64,000 nt of DNA from Cylicocyclus nassatus (taxonomy: Eukaryota; Nematoda; Chromadorea; Rhabditida; Strongylidae), in contig CATQJL010000223.1 of the NCBI GenBank assembly GCA_958299035.1, positions 3,280,359 to 3,344,358 of the forward strand. Reading direction: 5' to 3'. Both the position numbers and the translations under genes were made by a program. The notes below the pieces were generated by a model, which worked only from the letters and a program-made list of their open reading frames with translations, searched no databases and was not told the origin of the DNA. Shown here piece after piece: positions 8,761 through 21,022 of the stretch; the first letter of the stretch is position 1, and each line of letters begins with the position of its first letter.

Positions 8761-11257
8761 TTATGCATACTCTCTAAGCTTTTGTTGTTTTTCCGATATC
8801 CTATTGGGACATTTTCGCCCAACTCGGCATCGAATCAGTACGCAGAGAGTGAAGAAAAGTAGGAAACAGGCGGCTGTAAGGAAAATTTCCGGACGAAGTA
8901 GGTCCTCGAGTCGAAGAGGGATTCGAGTAGGTTCAATGACTACACGGGTCTCAGCCATTGCATCTCGTCCGATGAGGTCGTAGTTGATCAGTCGAACTAC
9001 GTATTCACATCTGTAGCCGGGGAAATCAACGAAAGTCGAGCTGGCGGACTGAAAACTTCGTAAATTAAGGATTTCTCGAGAAAGAAAGTCCCCGGTGGCG
9101 GGGCAAAAACTCACAGCTTGAAGATTAATTGTTTCTTGTTGGTACTGGCAGCCATGTTCATGGGAGAGCGCATTGTAAACAAGCTGATAGAAGAGAATGT
9201 TTTCCGGATCAGCTGACGGGTTCCAGGAGACGAATGCTGTGCCATTCGGATACACAAAAATCGAGAGATCTGCCACTGGCTCGGGCACTGAAACTTAACA
9301 CAAGTGATTTTTTTACACCATTATATTTTTTTTAGGAAAATTTTCCATATGATCATCTGGTCAAACTTTTTTCAGTAATGAAGCTTTACGTTGATTTACG
9401 CTCCTAATGCTGCTTCTCTGAACGCGCCCCGCCCCTGTAAACGCGTCCCGCCCACTCGTATGAGTTTCACAGCTTTGATTCATTTTGACATGGCAGGCAA
9501 TCACACTGTCTAGAGTATTTGCTATCACCCAGGATTAGCGCAGTTATTCTGCCAAAAAACCTTCAATAATCGGAATTTCTGCGCTTTTCTGCGCTTCAAA
9601 TTTCAAATCAGAGCCATAAAATTTGGTGAAAATCTGAGACCGACAAATTTAATTGACCTTCCTTTCAAAGAACAATTTCTCACTAAAAAAATATTTTTTC
9701 ATACTCACAGCATTGTAGACTTCCTCTTCCATGCACATCTTTGCACTGAAGCGATTTGAAGCTACTTGTGACTGTCCCACTGGTCTGACTCTTATCACTC
9801 GTTGTTGCCGCCAATGTCACGACGTAGTCACAATCGAACTCGAGATGAGATAGTAGGATTGAGGAGGAGCCATCCTAAAAGAAAAATAGTTCATTTATTA
9901 CTCAGAAGCGTGAAAAACCAACTCACAAGTCTGATATCTGTGCTGATGACTGAGGTGCTGTTGGATAACTGAATGTTATAGTAGCAAGATTCTTGGGGAT
10001 TTCGGAGCCATTCCAAGTGGGCAGTAACACCTCGATCGGAATCGTATCCATTTCTTATGATGAGCGAAGAGCCTGAAAAAAACCCGGATAATTCCATAAT
10101 TTACGTTTTAAAACTTCGATATTTTTTCTATTACAATCTTAGCAATCTTCTTTCGGTATCTGTTTTTGGGAAGAATTACAGATCAAATTGGAAGAAAAAA
10201 AAACAAAAATGAGTTCAGAGATTAATGAAAGAAATAAAATTAGTAATGAGTACCTGGAGTCCTAGGAACTCCGTTACTCGAAATTTCTGTCCATGAGCTA
10301 TCCACCGCCTCACCGAGACGACCACTTGCACCAACTGCAGTGACTTTGAAACGATACTGTACTCCAGGGATAAGTCCTTTAATCTTGAGTAAAGTGTCGG
10401 ATTCCACCTGAAGAATGAAAAATCAGCCTTTTCTCGAGACCAACAAACATTTGGACAGTAAGAATGCCCTACCGAAGCGGTTATCCATTGCGTTTCATCG
10501 TAGTAACCCATCGCTTGAGTCCGTTGCTTCCACTGGACAACAAATCTGAATTTCACTCATGAAAATAGATCAAAGAAATTATTTTAATGTTTCGAGATTG
10601 GCTGTTGCACAACATACCTAGTAGGGCCAGCTGATCTTAGCAGCGATATGCTGACCAAGCCTTCAGATGATTCTCCAAATTCTTCATCTACTGACGGATT
10701 CTGGCATAGCAGCTGCACAGAAGAAACCAGGGTCGAACCAACTTTTGCTGAAATTTTGGTGAAATTTACTAGGCGGATTTAAAATCTTTGAAAATAAGAA
10801 CCTTGTTTTGATACTTGTAATAGATTGTAGAAAATAGTTGCTTACCAGTATCAGCTTTGCTTTCACTCCAAAATTTCAGTCCATCGTCTGTGGGGGTTTT
10901 TCCATGATGGGGAGGACCTCTCCCATGACTGCGACGATGCTGGTGACAGCCAGATTCGCACTAGAACAATACATTTTGAAAATCCAACGAAAAATTATCA
11001 AATGAGATACTGATAAAGATAAAACAGATTTTGGAATCAAAACTCACCGCCTTACAGTCTGCATTTTGAGTGTCCAAAAATTCTTCCAAAGATCCATCAA
11101 GAAGTACGCGGCTAGATAAAACGCCATATTTTTGCGTACATTTTGCTTGGCATTGTGCCAAACGAAAGTAGTGCGCGTAGTCGATTTGAATATAGGGCAA
11201 TACGGTGAAAGCAGTCGCAATCGAAGATATCGATATGAGATAAATGAGAATTTTCAT
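8761..11257 (-). CDS. anosmin-like fibronectin III type I membrane protein
   Basis: Nine exons: 11048-11257, 10846-10960, 10618-10747, 10473-10545, 10254-10407, 9927-10072, 9709-9874, 9115-9287, 8761-9048. All junctions keep frame and give 484 aa. Residues 1-17 form a signal peptide. A cysteine box follows (C36, C40, C68, C71, C75; QCQAKC...DCKACESGC), resembling the N-terminus of anosmin/KAL-1. Three fibronectin III domains follow at about 132-222, 229-322 and 333-432. A membrane helix (about 444-461, FLTAACFLLFFTLCVLI) and a short basic tail end the protein. Anosmins are extracellular axon-guidance and adhesion factors. The WAP domain is not seen, and the membrane anchor differs from secreted KAL-1, so it may be a separate FN3 protein. 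TTTCAG lies 4 bases before the ATG (a cis or trans acceptor), and AATAAA is at 8585-8590 (minus strand). Gene model strong, name moderate. Confidence 0.8.
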
Positions 11258-13115
11258 TTTCTGAAATTTGAATGATTTTTTTAGTCTAGACAGCTGAAAT
11301 ACAAATGGAAACGGAAGCGACAATGCCCACTTAAATGGAAATACTTCGTTAAGAGCTCCAAACGAGTGCGGAACATAAAATTGTCACAAAATGGGAAAGC
11401 GGAGGCCATAAAGTGGAGAATAGTTGGCAAATTTGGGAGTATATGTGAGGTTGACGAGAAAAAAGCAAAAGATTCATATAAAATTTCGGATGAAAAAAAA
11501 TTAGAAGTTCTTCCTAGGATTTAGAATGCTTGTCCATATCCATAAATAACCCTCTTTCAATATCCCTACTATATTTTTAATACCCTGGTTTTGAAGAGTA
11601 AAATAAGACATTGAACGAATCAACTTTCAATCTACATATAAGATAAAAACCTATAACTCGAATTCAAGCAAAAGATGAAAATACGGAGTTTCTGTTAAAA
11701 AACACAAGGCTCTCTCATAAAACAACTATTTCATTGCTTTTAGAAAACACTTTACTAGATATTTTCGAAGAAAAATAAGCACTTGAACGAATAAGCCTTC
11801 GAGCAGCAAAAGCGCAGAAGCGCCCAATAATTGCAAGTAAAATTAGATTTCCAGCTCATAAGGCTTGGGCAATATGCCGTTCTTCAACGGGGCATAAAAA
11901 CTCCCTCTCTTGTCTTGAAATTTCCAGAAACGTTTGAGTATTTTTTCTCTGTACTGAAATTTACAAAACGCCGAACAGAAATTCATTCGAACGCTTACCG
12001 CTTTTTTTCTCTCTGAGTGAAATATGGCTTATTCACGCCTCATTCGCCTGCCAGCGAATCGCCGACTCGACGAGATAAAAAAGTTCATTCACCCTTTCCT
12101 ACCGAGAAAAAAGGGTGTTCGCCAGATTTCAATCTTGCAGAAAACTTCGAAAGGAAAGTTCTCGAAATGGTTTACCTATATATAATTGTACCTTATCAAA
12201 ATAGCGATGACCTCTGGCTCGACCTTTCACGATGTCATGACGTAATGCCAAAGGCGACAAAGCCAAGAATGAACAAGGTGTGAGACGAAGTGACAGAACA
12301 CTGCTAATAATTGATATTACATAACATCGGTGTCAATTCACACAATAGACCCGTACTGTAGGCAAATATATGCTAGTGACGTAACCTAATGGTGACTCGA
12401 GGTGGAGAACGAGCTTGAGAGATGGAAAAGAACATTTTGTCGTAGTTAAGGAGAGTTAAATTGTCTAAATCTGATACTAAGAAGATATCAATAATAAATG
12501 TTTTCTGCAAAAAAACGCCGAATTCCTAACCGAGTCATTCACGAAGAATCAGCATCTCAGCAACCCATGTAGAGCTGAAAAAGCTTAACAATTAGCAAAT
12601 TTTGATTTAAAGCATTACTTGGAGTTCTAGAATTCGGGAAACTTTTCTGCTTTTTTACAGAAACTAATAAATAGAAAACAGCAGAACACGTGCAGCTATT
12701 GCTCTCAAGTTTTTTCTGTGAACTACTATAGCATTCAGGATTATTTCAATAGGAAATGAGTTCTCAAAGTAAATTTATTCGAAGCACGCAACTGGAGAAT
12801 TTTTTCTTTGAAGAAAATTGAGACATAAATCTAGAAAGAAAACAATCAATCTGCTTGCTGTGCAGCCTTTTTCATCATTCTCCTTTTTCCTTGCATACTT
12901 TTCACAGAATGCACGGAGAATGTTAAAATTGGAGTAAAACAGGCGTTAAGCCTCAAAGAATTGTGAGCTACGGATTGGGTCATTGATTTTTCTACTCACG
13001 ACAAAAATCGTTTTTGTGTGAAAAATACAAAATACGACAAATAGTGACTTCTCCAGTTATGGTAGCTTCCGTATATTATTATAACTGCGCTTTATTATTT
13101 ATTTATTATATAGGT
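11258..13115. other. no gene seen
   Basis: Upstream of the anosmin-like gene. One frame (12017-12283, plus strand) lies in sequence with short inverted motifs (GCGAATCG, GAGAAAAAAGGGTG) and has no domain or splice support. I leave it uncalled. Confidence 0.4.
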
Positions 13116-13149
13116 ATATTTATTATTTAAATATTTAAATAATAAATAT
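13116..13149. repeat. perfect 34-bp AT-only palindrome
   Basis: Each 17-nt arm is ATATTTATTATTTAAAT or its exact reverse complement, with no loop. It sits in a longer TTTATTATTTATT tract. Confidence 0.9.
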
Positions 13150-13317
13150 GCCTCCACTAGTATATTTACAACTTATCGATTTGCTTGTAGCTTCAATTCT
13201 AGTTGTTTCGCTGCAAGTGATGACCTTCTGAAGGTAAAAAACTAGCAAAATTTGGATAAAATAAGTACGGTTAGCCTTTTCCGCAGGCTAATTAGGTAGC
13301 GCAGCCAGTCCGAACCC

Positions 13318-13433
13318 ATGCAAGAAATCGGATCCGCAAATATTTCAGGAGACCAAGAAGGAGAAAATTGCACAAACAATGCATCAAGAATGGCAATTCA
13401 GCCAATGAATGTACTTGACACACTATACACAGA
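13318..13433 (+). CDS. possible first coding exon of an unknown gene
   Basis: TTTTCCGCAG at about 13286 looks like an acceptor (cis or trans). The first ATG after it opens 39 codons: MQEIGSANISGDQEGENC, then a polar stretch and MAIQPMNVLDTLYTE. These are followed by the donor GTAAAA. Composition is protein-like, with two N-x-S/T sites. The next acceptor, TTTCTTCAG near 13540, gives only a short in-frame tail. No partner exon is certain and the function is unknown. Confidence 0.35.
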
Positions 13434-16400
13434 GGTAAAAAGGTAACTCTATGAATTTCTGAGGAGCTAAAGTCAGCGAAAGACCAAAAAAGCTGAAAGT
13501 GAATGTATATTGGGATTATTGACAAGATGCATAACTTTCTTCAGTCAACAGGGTGCTGGATAAAAATTAATGTAATTACAATATTGGGATGAAATTGAAG
13601 ATGATTGACAGCTTTTGCATTGGCAAATGTACTTTAGCAGAATAATTCTGCACATATGGAGCCCCTGATGAAGCTTTAATCAACTCAATAGATACTAAAT
13701 TAGTTTTTTTCGACGCCAAACTATTTGTGGAAGTAGTAGCTTCCAGCAAATGGTTATTTGTTGAAACAATTCTCCATATGTTTGAGTGATATTGGTTATC
13801 GAATGCTAGTATTATTACACAAAGGAGCTTTTTGTTGACCATTTAGCTGGAGTAATATTGATGGCCTATAACTCAGTGATGGGCATTTGTCTTGAGAACA
13901 ATGAGAGAAAAAAAGCAAAAAACTTATGAGGCAGGAGTTTCAATGGATATTAAACAGTCGACAGGAGAGATTTTTCTGAAGGCATTGCATTTTTTCTCGA
14001 TAGAAAGTTAAGGCTATGTCCGCCGGAAATTTCGCAAAAAACGTGCAAAACAATTTCCTTTGGATATTGATTTCAAGAACCTAAAAATCGGTGTCAGGCG
14101 GGGAAAAATTTGAAAGAAATACTGAGGACTTACAAAAAGGAAAGACCCAGAGAACAGATTTGCCGTTAAATAAAATTTGGAATCTAAGTATTTGTTTTCT
14201 GGTCGTCATAGCCTAAAACAAAATTATTAATGAAGAAAATCTAGTAATTTTTTAGCAACAGTTCTGTTATTCGATTTGTTTTTTTACAATACTTACGTGC
14301 GTTCGAAGCTTCAGTGAAAGCAGATTACATGAAAAAAAAACTTTTAAACAATATCTGATGATTTTTCAAAATTTTACTTGCTCGGTCGCACAAAAACAGT
14401 TTCCCACAACTCTAGAAAAAAGTACATACTAAGATGTCATGAATATATTAGGTGGGACCAGAAGTTCGTTCGCCTGGTTTTTTGAAAATAATGAATTTCT
14501 TTCCTCTAGATGGATTTTCTTTACTTTATTTTTGTTTGCAAAAGTAAACTTTTCCCTTTACAGTGGTACCTTTAACGTAACTTGTTATGAGAAATTTCGA
14601 GAGCTGGAAGCAAGTGAAGGAAATTAGTCATGGTTTTCATTTTTCGAGCAGAGTCACGAAAATCTGAAAGTATTTTTGTTTGATAGAGAAAAGGTGAAGC
14701 AACATGCGAACTTGGTTCAGCAAAAGTATAACTAAGGCAATTGCAAGATTGCAAGCCCGAAGAACATCTCACTCCGTCCGTGGATATCAATTAAGAACTC
14801 ATTCAACGAGATGTTTTCGAGCACGGCCTGATGCGAAGATGTGCTGATGAATTATAAGGAAAAAGCTTTTAGCACTGGGAAGCAATGGAAGAGTTTGAAA
14901 TTGCTGTGCTCATCGAACAGTGTGGGGAGGGGGCGAAATGACAGGGTGGCCGAGGACTAGCAATCATTTTGTCATCGGTTATTCAAGGTCAAAGCACTGA
15001 ACTCACATAACTACACTTGCGAACATAACAAAAGTCAGAAACTTGGGGAGTGAAGGGCGGAAGAGAAGGATTAAAGGTCCCACAAACTGCTAAGACTTGC
15101 CCCATATATAGCAAACCTAGTGGAAGTGAAAATGCCCGTTCGATCACAAACTTACCCAACTTACCCGTGTTTCGCACCTATAATTACCCTCTCTACCAAT
15201 TTGTAAACATGCTCGTAATGCAGCAATCACCCAATTATGGCTCAAATTCATGGGAATTGCGACTTTGGTAACCGGCAGGTGATAAACGGAAGTCAACAAG
15301 ACACGCGACAGAAATATTCCCATAAAAATTAGCTGCCCGGGAGAATTCCAGCACGGAAGGAGTAATTAAGGCTAACCGTGCGACCTTTGGGACTTGGTGC
15401 CGTTGTCTTCTGCACATTCATGTGCACTAATTGAGATTAGCTCAACTTAGAAGTCATCTGACAATGCCTGGAATGGAGCAAAGGAGTAGAGCAGAAGGAA
15501 ACAGGTCGAATTGATGCAAGAAGGTAAAATTCGGTTGGATAGACAAAGTTGGGTCGACTTGAAATGATTTGTAAATTACTAATTTCTCCAAAACTATATA
15601 TCTAAACCGTAAATTCTCGAAAATTTTCCCAAGTTCAGGGGGTCAAGGAGGCCCCTAAAACTCGTTGGGCAGTAAAAGTTTTACCCAGGGTTCATAAAAA
15701 CTCATAAAAGGGGTAATTGCCCGTTTTCCAGGATTCCAGATCAGATAAGTGTGTAACTGCTCTTTGTGGTTAGCTGAGGGTTAGCGAACGGGTTATTTTT
15801 ATAGGAGCTAGATAGCCTTGCAAGTCGACTTTATGCTGAAATGTTCAAAAAATTTGAGAAAAAACATAAATGATTTCAAAGAATGTAAGAAATATTATTT
15901 GGTGTTGCAGAACAAAGACTTGAATTCCGTTCTTCTCAGCAGCATGTCGCTTTGAGGAGATTTCGTATAATTTTGGATTGTTAAATTGAATAAAAAAACA
16001 AATAGCAAAAGTTAACATGGTTCTTAAGGCGAATAAATTTCCAAAAAAGCCACCTTCGAAGTATGAAACCTTTGACAATAAAAATTTATTCAAAAATTGA
16101 GAGGTTAGTGTGGAGACTTGAAACCTTAATCATTTTCAGAAATAACTCTAAAAGTAAGATCTTGGTGGAGATATATTTTGAGAATTAATTTGAAGTATAT
16201 TTTGAAGAGTAAATTTGAAACCATTTTTGTAATTTTTCGAAATCAACGGTCAGAATAAAAATTTGAAACCTTCACCACAGCAGTGACAGTGGGATTTTCT
16301 CACAAATGACACTTGGCTCTTTGCTCTTTGTGAAAGAGAGTCAAGTGGGCGGAGTTTGACCATAGAATGAGCCGCTGTTCGCTGCCATTACATCCATAAT

Positions 16401-17679
16401 AATTAATGGGCACAGACTAGCTCAGGGTACCATCGAAAAGGTCAGCGCACGGCCGAGCAGACAGTGTGAACACGATTTGCGGAGAAAATCTTGCTTTTAG
16501 GCAACTTAGAGGAAGTAAATTAGCTGTGAAGAAGTTTGTGCAAATACATGACAACTTTGGCAAAACATAGCTACTAGCAGACGTTAGTGCCTATAGCTGT
16601 GATTTTTTTACTAGTCGTCTCTTAACATCATTAGTGTTCGTGCTAAGCAAGAGGGCAGAGAAAAAAATCCGTACATGTATTGCATTTTTATCTGCCTCCT
16701 TCACATGCTTGCAAAGTAGCCACTGAATTTCAATGTAGAAAATTAGTATTATTTGACAAATTTAATCTCAAGATTAATCAAGAGGTTGCAAGCCGCACTA
16801 GTGCTATATTATCTGTTTATTTATTTGTACGCTCATAAGCGTGAAAACTGCAATGATAGACACCATGAAGGATTGCCTTGAAATAAAAAACATTAGTTTC
16901 AAATAGAATAAAAAAATAAAAAAATCTAGTACTACTATAATTTTTTTGTCTGTTTTGGAATATGGATAGAGCTAAACAAAAAAAAATGTAAATTTGAATA
17001 GACTTGGAAACTTCTCTGCCTTCAAATCAGTGGAAATATATAAATTTTTAATTTATGATCATAAATATAATTTTTCTAGTGTTTCTGATTACTACTTGTG
17101 AGTTTCAAGTTTGCCATTTGATAATCTATAGCTGTTTTTTGTAAGCTTTGGAGAAACAAACCGCAAAATTTATCTTATAATTTTTCGTTGTCGACGTGTT
17201 TTTTCAATCCAATTTCAAGGTAGTAAAACAAATTACTTGTAAGGAAAGTGAATTAACGATAATTATGCTGCTAATAGAATAGAATAAGAAAACTATATAA
17301 GGTATAGTTCAGCCAAGCAAGGATTCTCAAGTTGAATTACAAATTCATTCAGTGAAAATTAACGTAGATAAATCTTGAACTTGTATGAAAAAACTGCTTG
17401 AAGTTGGAGATGTTATTTTAAGGTGCAAAACATTCAGAATTTGCACTATACAGCCTATGTTTTTTCAATATAAATAGATCGCAGTCAGTTTGAGCTTCCA
17501 GCAAATTCCTACTATTTGCATGCTCAATAAAGCCCGAAAGAAAACGGATCAAGGAGCCCCTAAGCTGAATTAGCTACGGTTGTTCTTCTCTATACCATAA
17601 CACTCAGCTCAGTACACCATCAGGTGTTCTCATCGAGATCAATCATCTTTGTGTCGTGGAAGAATAGCCGACAGATTGT
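13434..17679. other. no gene supported
   Basis: Scattered short frames on both strands. The minus frame 13576-13842 is somewhat protein-like but lacks splice partners. A TTAGGTGGGACC end near 14447 resembles a mariner-type terminus without a found mate. GCTCTTTG duplications occur near 16315. Confidence 0.35.
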
Positions 17680-18500
17680 AAATGAGGAGGAGGACACGAA
17701 CAGCTACAACCCGAACAACAACCGAATACATCAAAGCTGTCAACGGGAAAGCTCAACCGTCAGGTCATGAGTTGGAAGAGAGATAGCCGGCATTCAAAAT
17801 GGTTGGCAATGATTATTGTGGAGCTGGATGGAGAGTGACAGATATTCTAGGAAGTTTCCATTTTGGATTCCCACCGGAGGTACCGGATAAGCTGGTTGAT
17901 CGACAAATGTGTATGTACCCTTGGCGAAGCGTATCCTAATCCTCGCCGTAAGAACAATTGAATTCGTGCGCGAAGAGATGTAATTGGGCCCGTGGCAAAC
18001 TTCATAATGACCAGCAGCACCGGGAAACAAAGACAATCATTGTCATTTCTCTCTTCAGCCACGGACAATTGTGAGAGCAGTGCAAAAAGTCGACAAGGAG
18101 ACCCGAGCGAAAACTTCGATAAATCCCAAGGTGCTTGCTTGCCAGCAGTCCCCTCAGTGGTTTCTTTGATATTGTTTATAAGGGTGAATCCGAGGATACT
18201 GTGAGGTCGGAAACAGCTGTGACAGACACCGATTCGGAACAGTTGCACTTGGCCGAAGAAGTAACAGGTGGTACTGTCGCACTAAACTGTCGGTGCTTTC
18301 CAGAAAGCGACGGGGAATTCTTGGGATTTTTTGCGAAAAGACAAGCATATTGCGGGAACAAGTGCTCAATTACGAGAGCGAAAAAATTTAAGGATGTGAT
18401 AATCGACTATCCGAGAAAACGCAAATAAATGAAAGGAAGATGTCCATTTTGCAAAAAATGCCGGCACCTCCTAAATCCATGACTGCGAGCAAAAGCATAA
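17680..18500 (+). pseudogene. degenerate unknown reading frame, possibly retroelement gag-like
   Basis: One plus-strand frame reads MRRRTRTATTRTTTEYIKA, stops once (TAG near 17785), then continues AFKMVGNDYCGAGWRVTDIL and PPEVPDKLVDRQMCMYPW. After further stops come KLHNDQQHRETKTIIVISLF and, in another frame, PRTIVRAVQKVDKETRAKTS. A clean frame from about 18145 to 18428 follows (ESEDTVRSETAVTDTDSEQ, ending DVIIDYPRKRK). Just after it comes GRCPFCKKCRHLLNP, which recalls a zinc knuckle. The pieces look protein-coding but are broken by stops and shifts. A gag-like origin is a guess; a decayed cellular gene is equally possible. Confidence 0.45.
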
Positions 18501-19000
18501 GGAGCATCCCGTGATAAGTGCATTTTGCTATGGCAACCTGTTATAGCTACTTATTTTCTATTATGTACTTATTTAATTTCATTGGAACAAATAGTGGAGC
18601 GCTGCTATACACAAACAGCAAAGAAGTGAGCTGAAAAATAAAGGCTACTGAATATGGAATTCGCAAATGCATGACTGTCAAAAACTAAGTTTATAGATAC
18701 TAATCTTGAGTTCCTTCTTTCCTCTCGTTCCCGACTTCCGACTATGAAAGTTTCGAAAACTGAAGGAGCACTAAGAGTCAGAGGCTTTGAGTTTCCTTCG
18801 ATATTATTTACACTATGCAGATTCATGATAATGCCGACAATACTTAGCTTTTTACAATGTTTATTTGCTGAAAATTTCCGTTGGACCGTTCAATGAATTT
18901 ATTACGTCGTGTTTGTCGCGTTTGTAAAGTAAAACATTTTGTACATCATGCAAAAACACTTGTGAGCGACTGGTTTGGCCGAGCTTAGAAAGTCGAACAT
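18501..19000. other. no gene seen
   Basis: AT-rich spacer before the foldback element. Nothing supported. Confidence 0.4.
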
Positions 19001-20021
19001 ATTGGGTCGTTTCAAAAGTAATTTCGCTTTTTTCAAACGGGCGCCACATTTGATGAAACAAAGGTTTCTAAGAGGACTTGGAAGCATTCGATCCAGAACT
19101 TTATTCTCTTTCTAATGGTTATGAAATTGTTGCAAAACATTCGATGAGCTTTCAGAAAATAACCAAAATCTGCGACCCATGCTTTTTGAGATGGTCAAGT
19201 TTCACGATTTTTTAAAACTTTCATATCAATCCTCAGAAGAAGTTCAAGCAACGATTCGATAGAGCAAACCCTATAAAATACAGTACTACTTTTTTCTCCT
19301 TTCCATAGCTTGTCACACATTTTTAACAGAATTTTAACTGATGTTACCGATTTTTATATTTGGGCAGCTAAATCCTCGTAGATTATCCAAAGAAGAGCAG
19401 CTCGCGCACTATTCGATGCAGCATTTTCTCCTCTTTCTAATAGGTGTTTTTTGTTTCCAATTCGTTTAGTTTCCGGGAGAAATCATCATAACTCATTTTT
19501 TTAGCGAGCCCCAGGCTGCACCCGAAAAACTCGAAATTTGATATTTTGAATCCGTAAGCTCTCACTTGCGTTGTAAAATCAATATTAAGCGACATACCAT
19601 CTTGGAAATTTCAAATTCCGAGTAGTTACTGATGTTTGATGCGATTGTGGTTGACGTAGGCCTGCCAAAATCCGATGGTTTTGTTGAAAAATCTTTTAAA
19701 AAATTACGGCGAGCTAGGAAAAAGAGAAAAAAGCAGTGCTGTATTCTATAAAGCTTACTCTATCGAATCGTTACTTGAACTCCTTCTGAGGATTGATTTG
19801 AAAGTTTTAAAAAATCGTGAAACTTGACCATCTCAAAAAGCATGGGTCGCAGATTTTGGTTATTTTCTGAAAGCTCATTGACTGATTTGCAATAATTTCA
19901 TGACCGTTAGAAAGAGAATGAAATTCTGGATCGAATGCTTCCAAGACCTCTTAGAAACCTTTATTCCATCAAATATGGCGCCCGTTTGAAAAAAGCGAAA
20001 TTACTTTTGAAACGACCTAAT
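19001..20021. mobile_element. long foldback MITE
   Basis: Arms of about 270 bp. The left starts TTGGGTCGTTTCAAAAGTAA, and the right is its near-perfect reverse complement ending TTACTTTTGAAACGACCTAA, flanked by TA. Both arms carry the phrase AAATCTGCGACCCATGC or its complement. The interior of about 450 bp has no transposase. Probably moved by a mariner-type enzyme. Confidence 0.75.
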
Positions 20022-20900
20022 ATACATATAATAAGCAGTAGCGGTCATAGTTTTTCCATCCGGGGGTGCGGACGCAGGTGCGTGGCGTTAGCCATGTACT
20101 CGCAAAAAATTCTTGAGCTCCCAAAAAAGCCTAACTTCAATTTTTGAATTTCAAAAATTGCTTTGGTTATTTACCAGTATATACAGGTCACTTGCACATT
20201 TCAATAGCCATTGTTAGTAACTTTCAAAAATTTAGCAACCCATTCACGAAGGCAGGGTGCTAAAGAAATGTTATCAGAAAAGTTTTCGAATCTCACTACT
20301 ATTTTCCTGCTGATGTAGAGGAATTCTCTATGTATGTGGAGGAAATGGCAAGAGGCAGATGAGCAAATTTTAGAAAAATAAATTCAAAAAAACCCCATCA
20401 GTTGTGTATAGCGACTAGTTTCACATCAAAAACATTCTGCGCATATTTTGATTTTATGAAGAATCGGATTCCACCCTTCTACTATACCCTCTACGTTACG
20501 TTTGATTATTCAAAACGTTTGGGAAGCTGTTTGATTTTGTTGCGCTGTTAGGCAACATTGCAGTAAAGAAATGCCCGAAAGCAAAAGTTTACTCTTGACA
20601 ATGCAATGTTTATCTTGATTTTTGACAAGGCGACATAGACATAGGGCAAAAAGGTGTTTTGTGATTGCAAACGGTTGGCCCTATTTAGAGTCCCTGAGTA
20701 GATCATTCATAGAAAAAAGAGATAGTTGATAAGTTACGGGGTTTTGTAGTCTGTATTATGAATTCGGTACTGTGGGCTCCGGATCTCTCGGGCGATTGAC
20801 ATAGTACGTTCGCTTTTTCTCATTGCATCCACAATTTACTGGATCCGGATTAGCGTGACGTTTCGCCTAAAATTCAAACTTACCTCGGCTCAAGGTGAAT
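20022..20900. other. intergenic with a fragment of a GCCACTG-type repeat
   Basis: At about 20035-20105 sequence resembling CATCCGGGGGTGCGGACGC and GGCGTTAGCCATG recalls the repeats at 35078-35430 and 54841-55035. No gene seen. Confidence 0.4.
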
Positions 20901-20924
20901 ACAAAACTACATTGTAAACATGTA

Positions 20925-20930
20925 TTTATT
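20925..20930 (-). promoter_or_regulatory. poly(A) signal of the first small secreted-protein gene
   Basis: AATAAA on the minus strand, about 95 bases past the stop codon at 21023. Confidence 0.6.
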
Positions 20931-21022
20931 CTCAGAAACAAATCACAATGTAAAAACGAATCCTTCACCTGCATTCAGATTATTGCTATTCAAGTTCTCT
21001 AAGATAAGTTATGATATATCCA

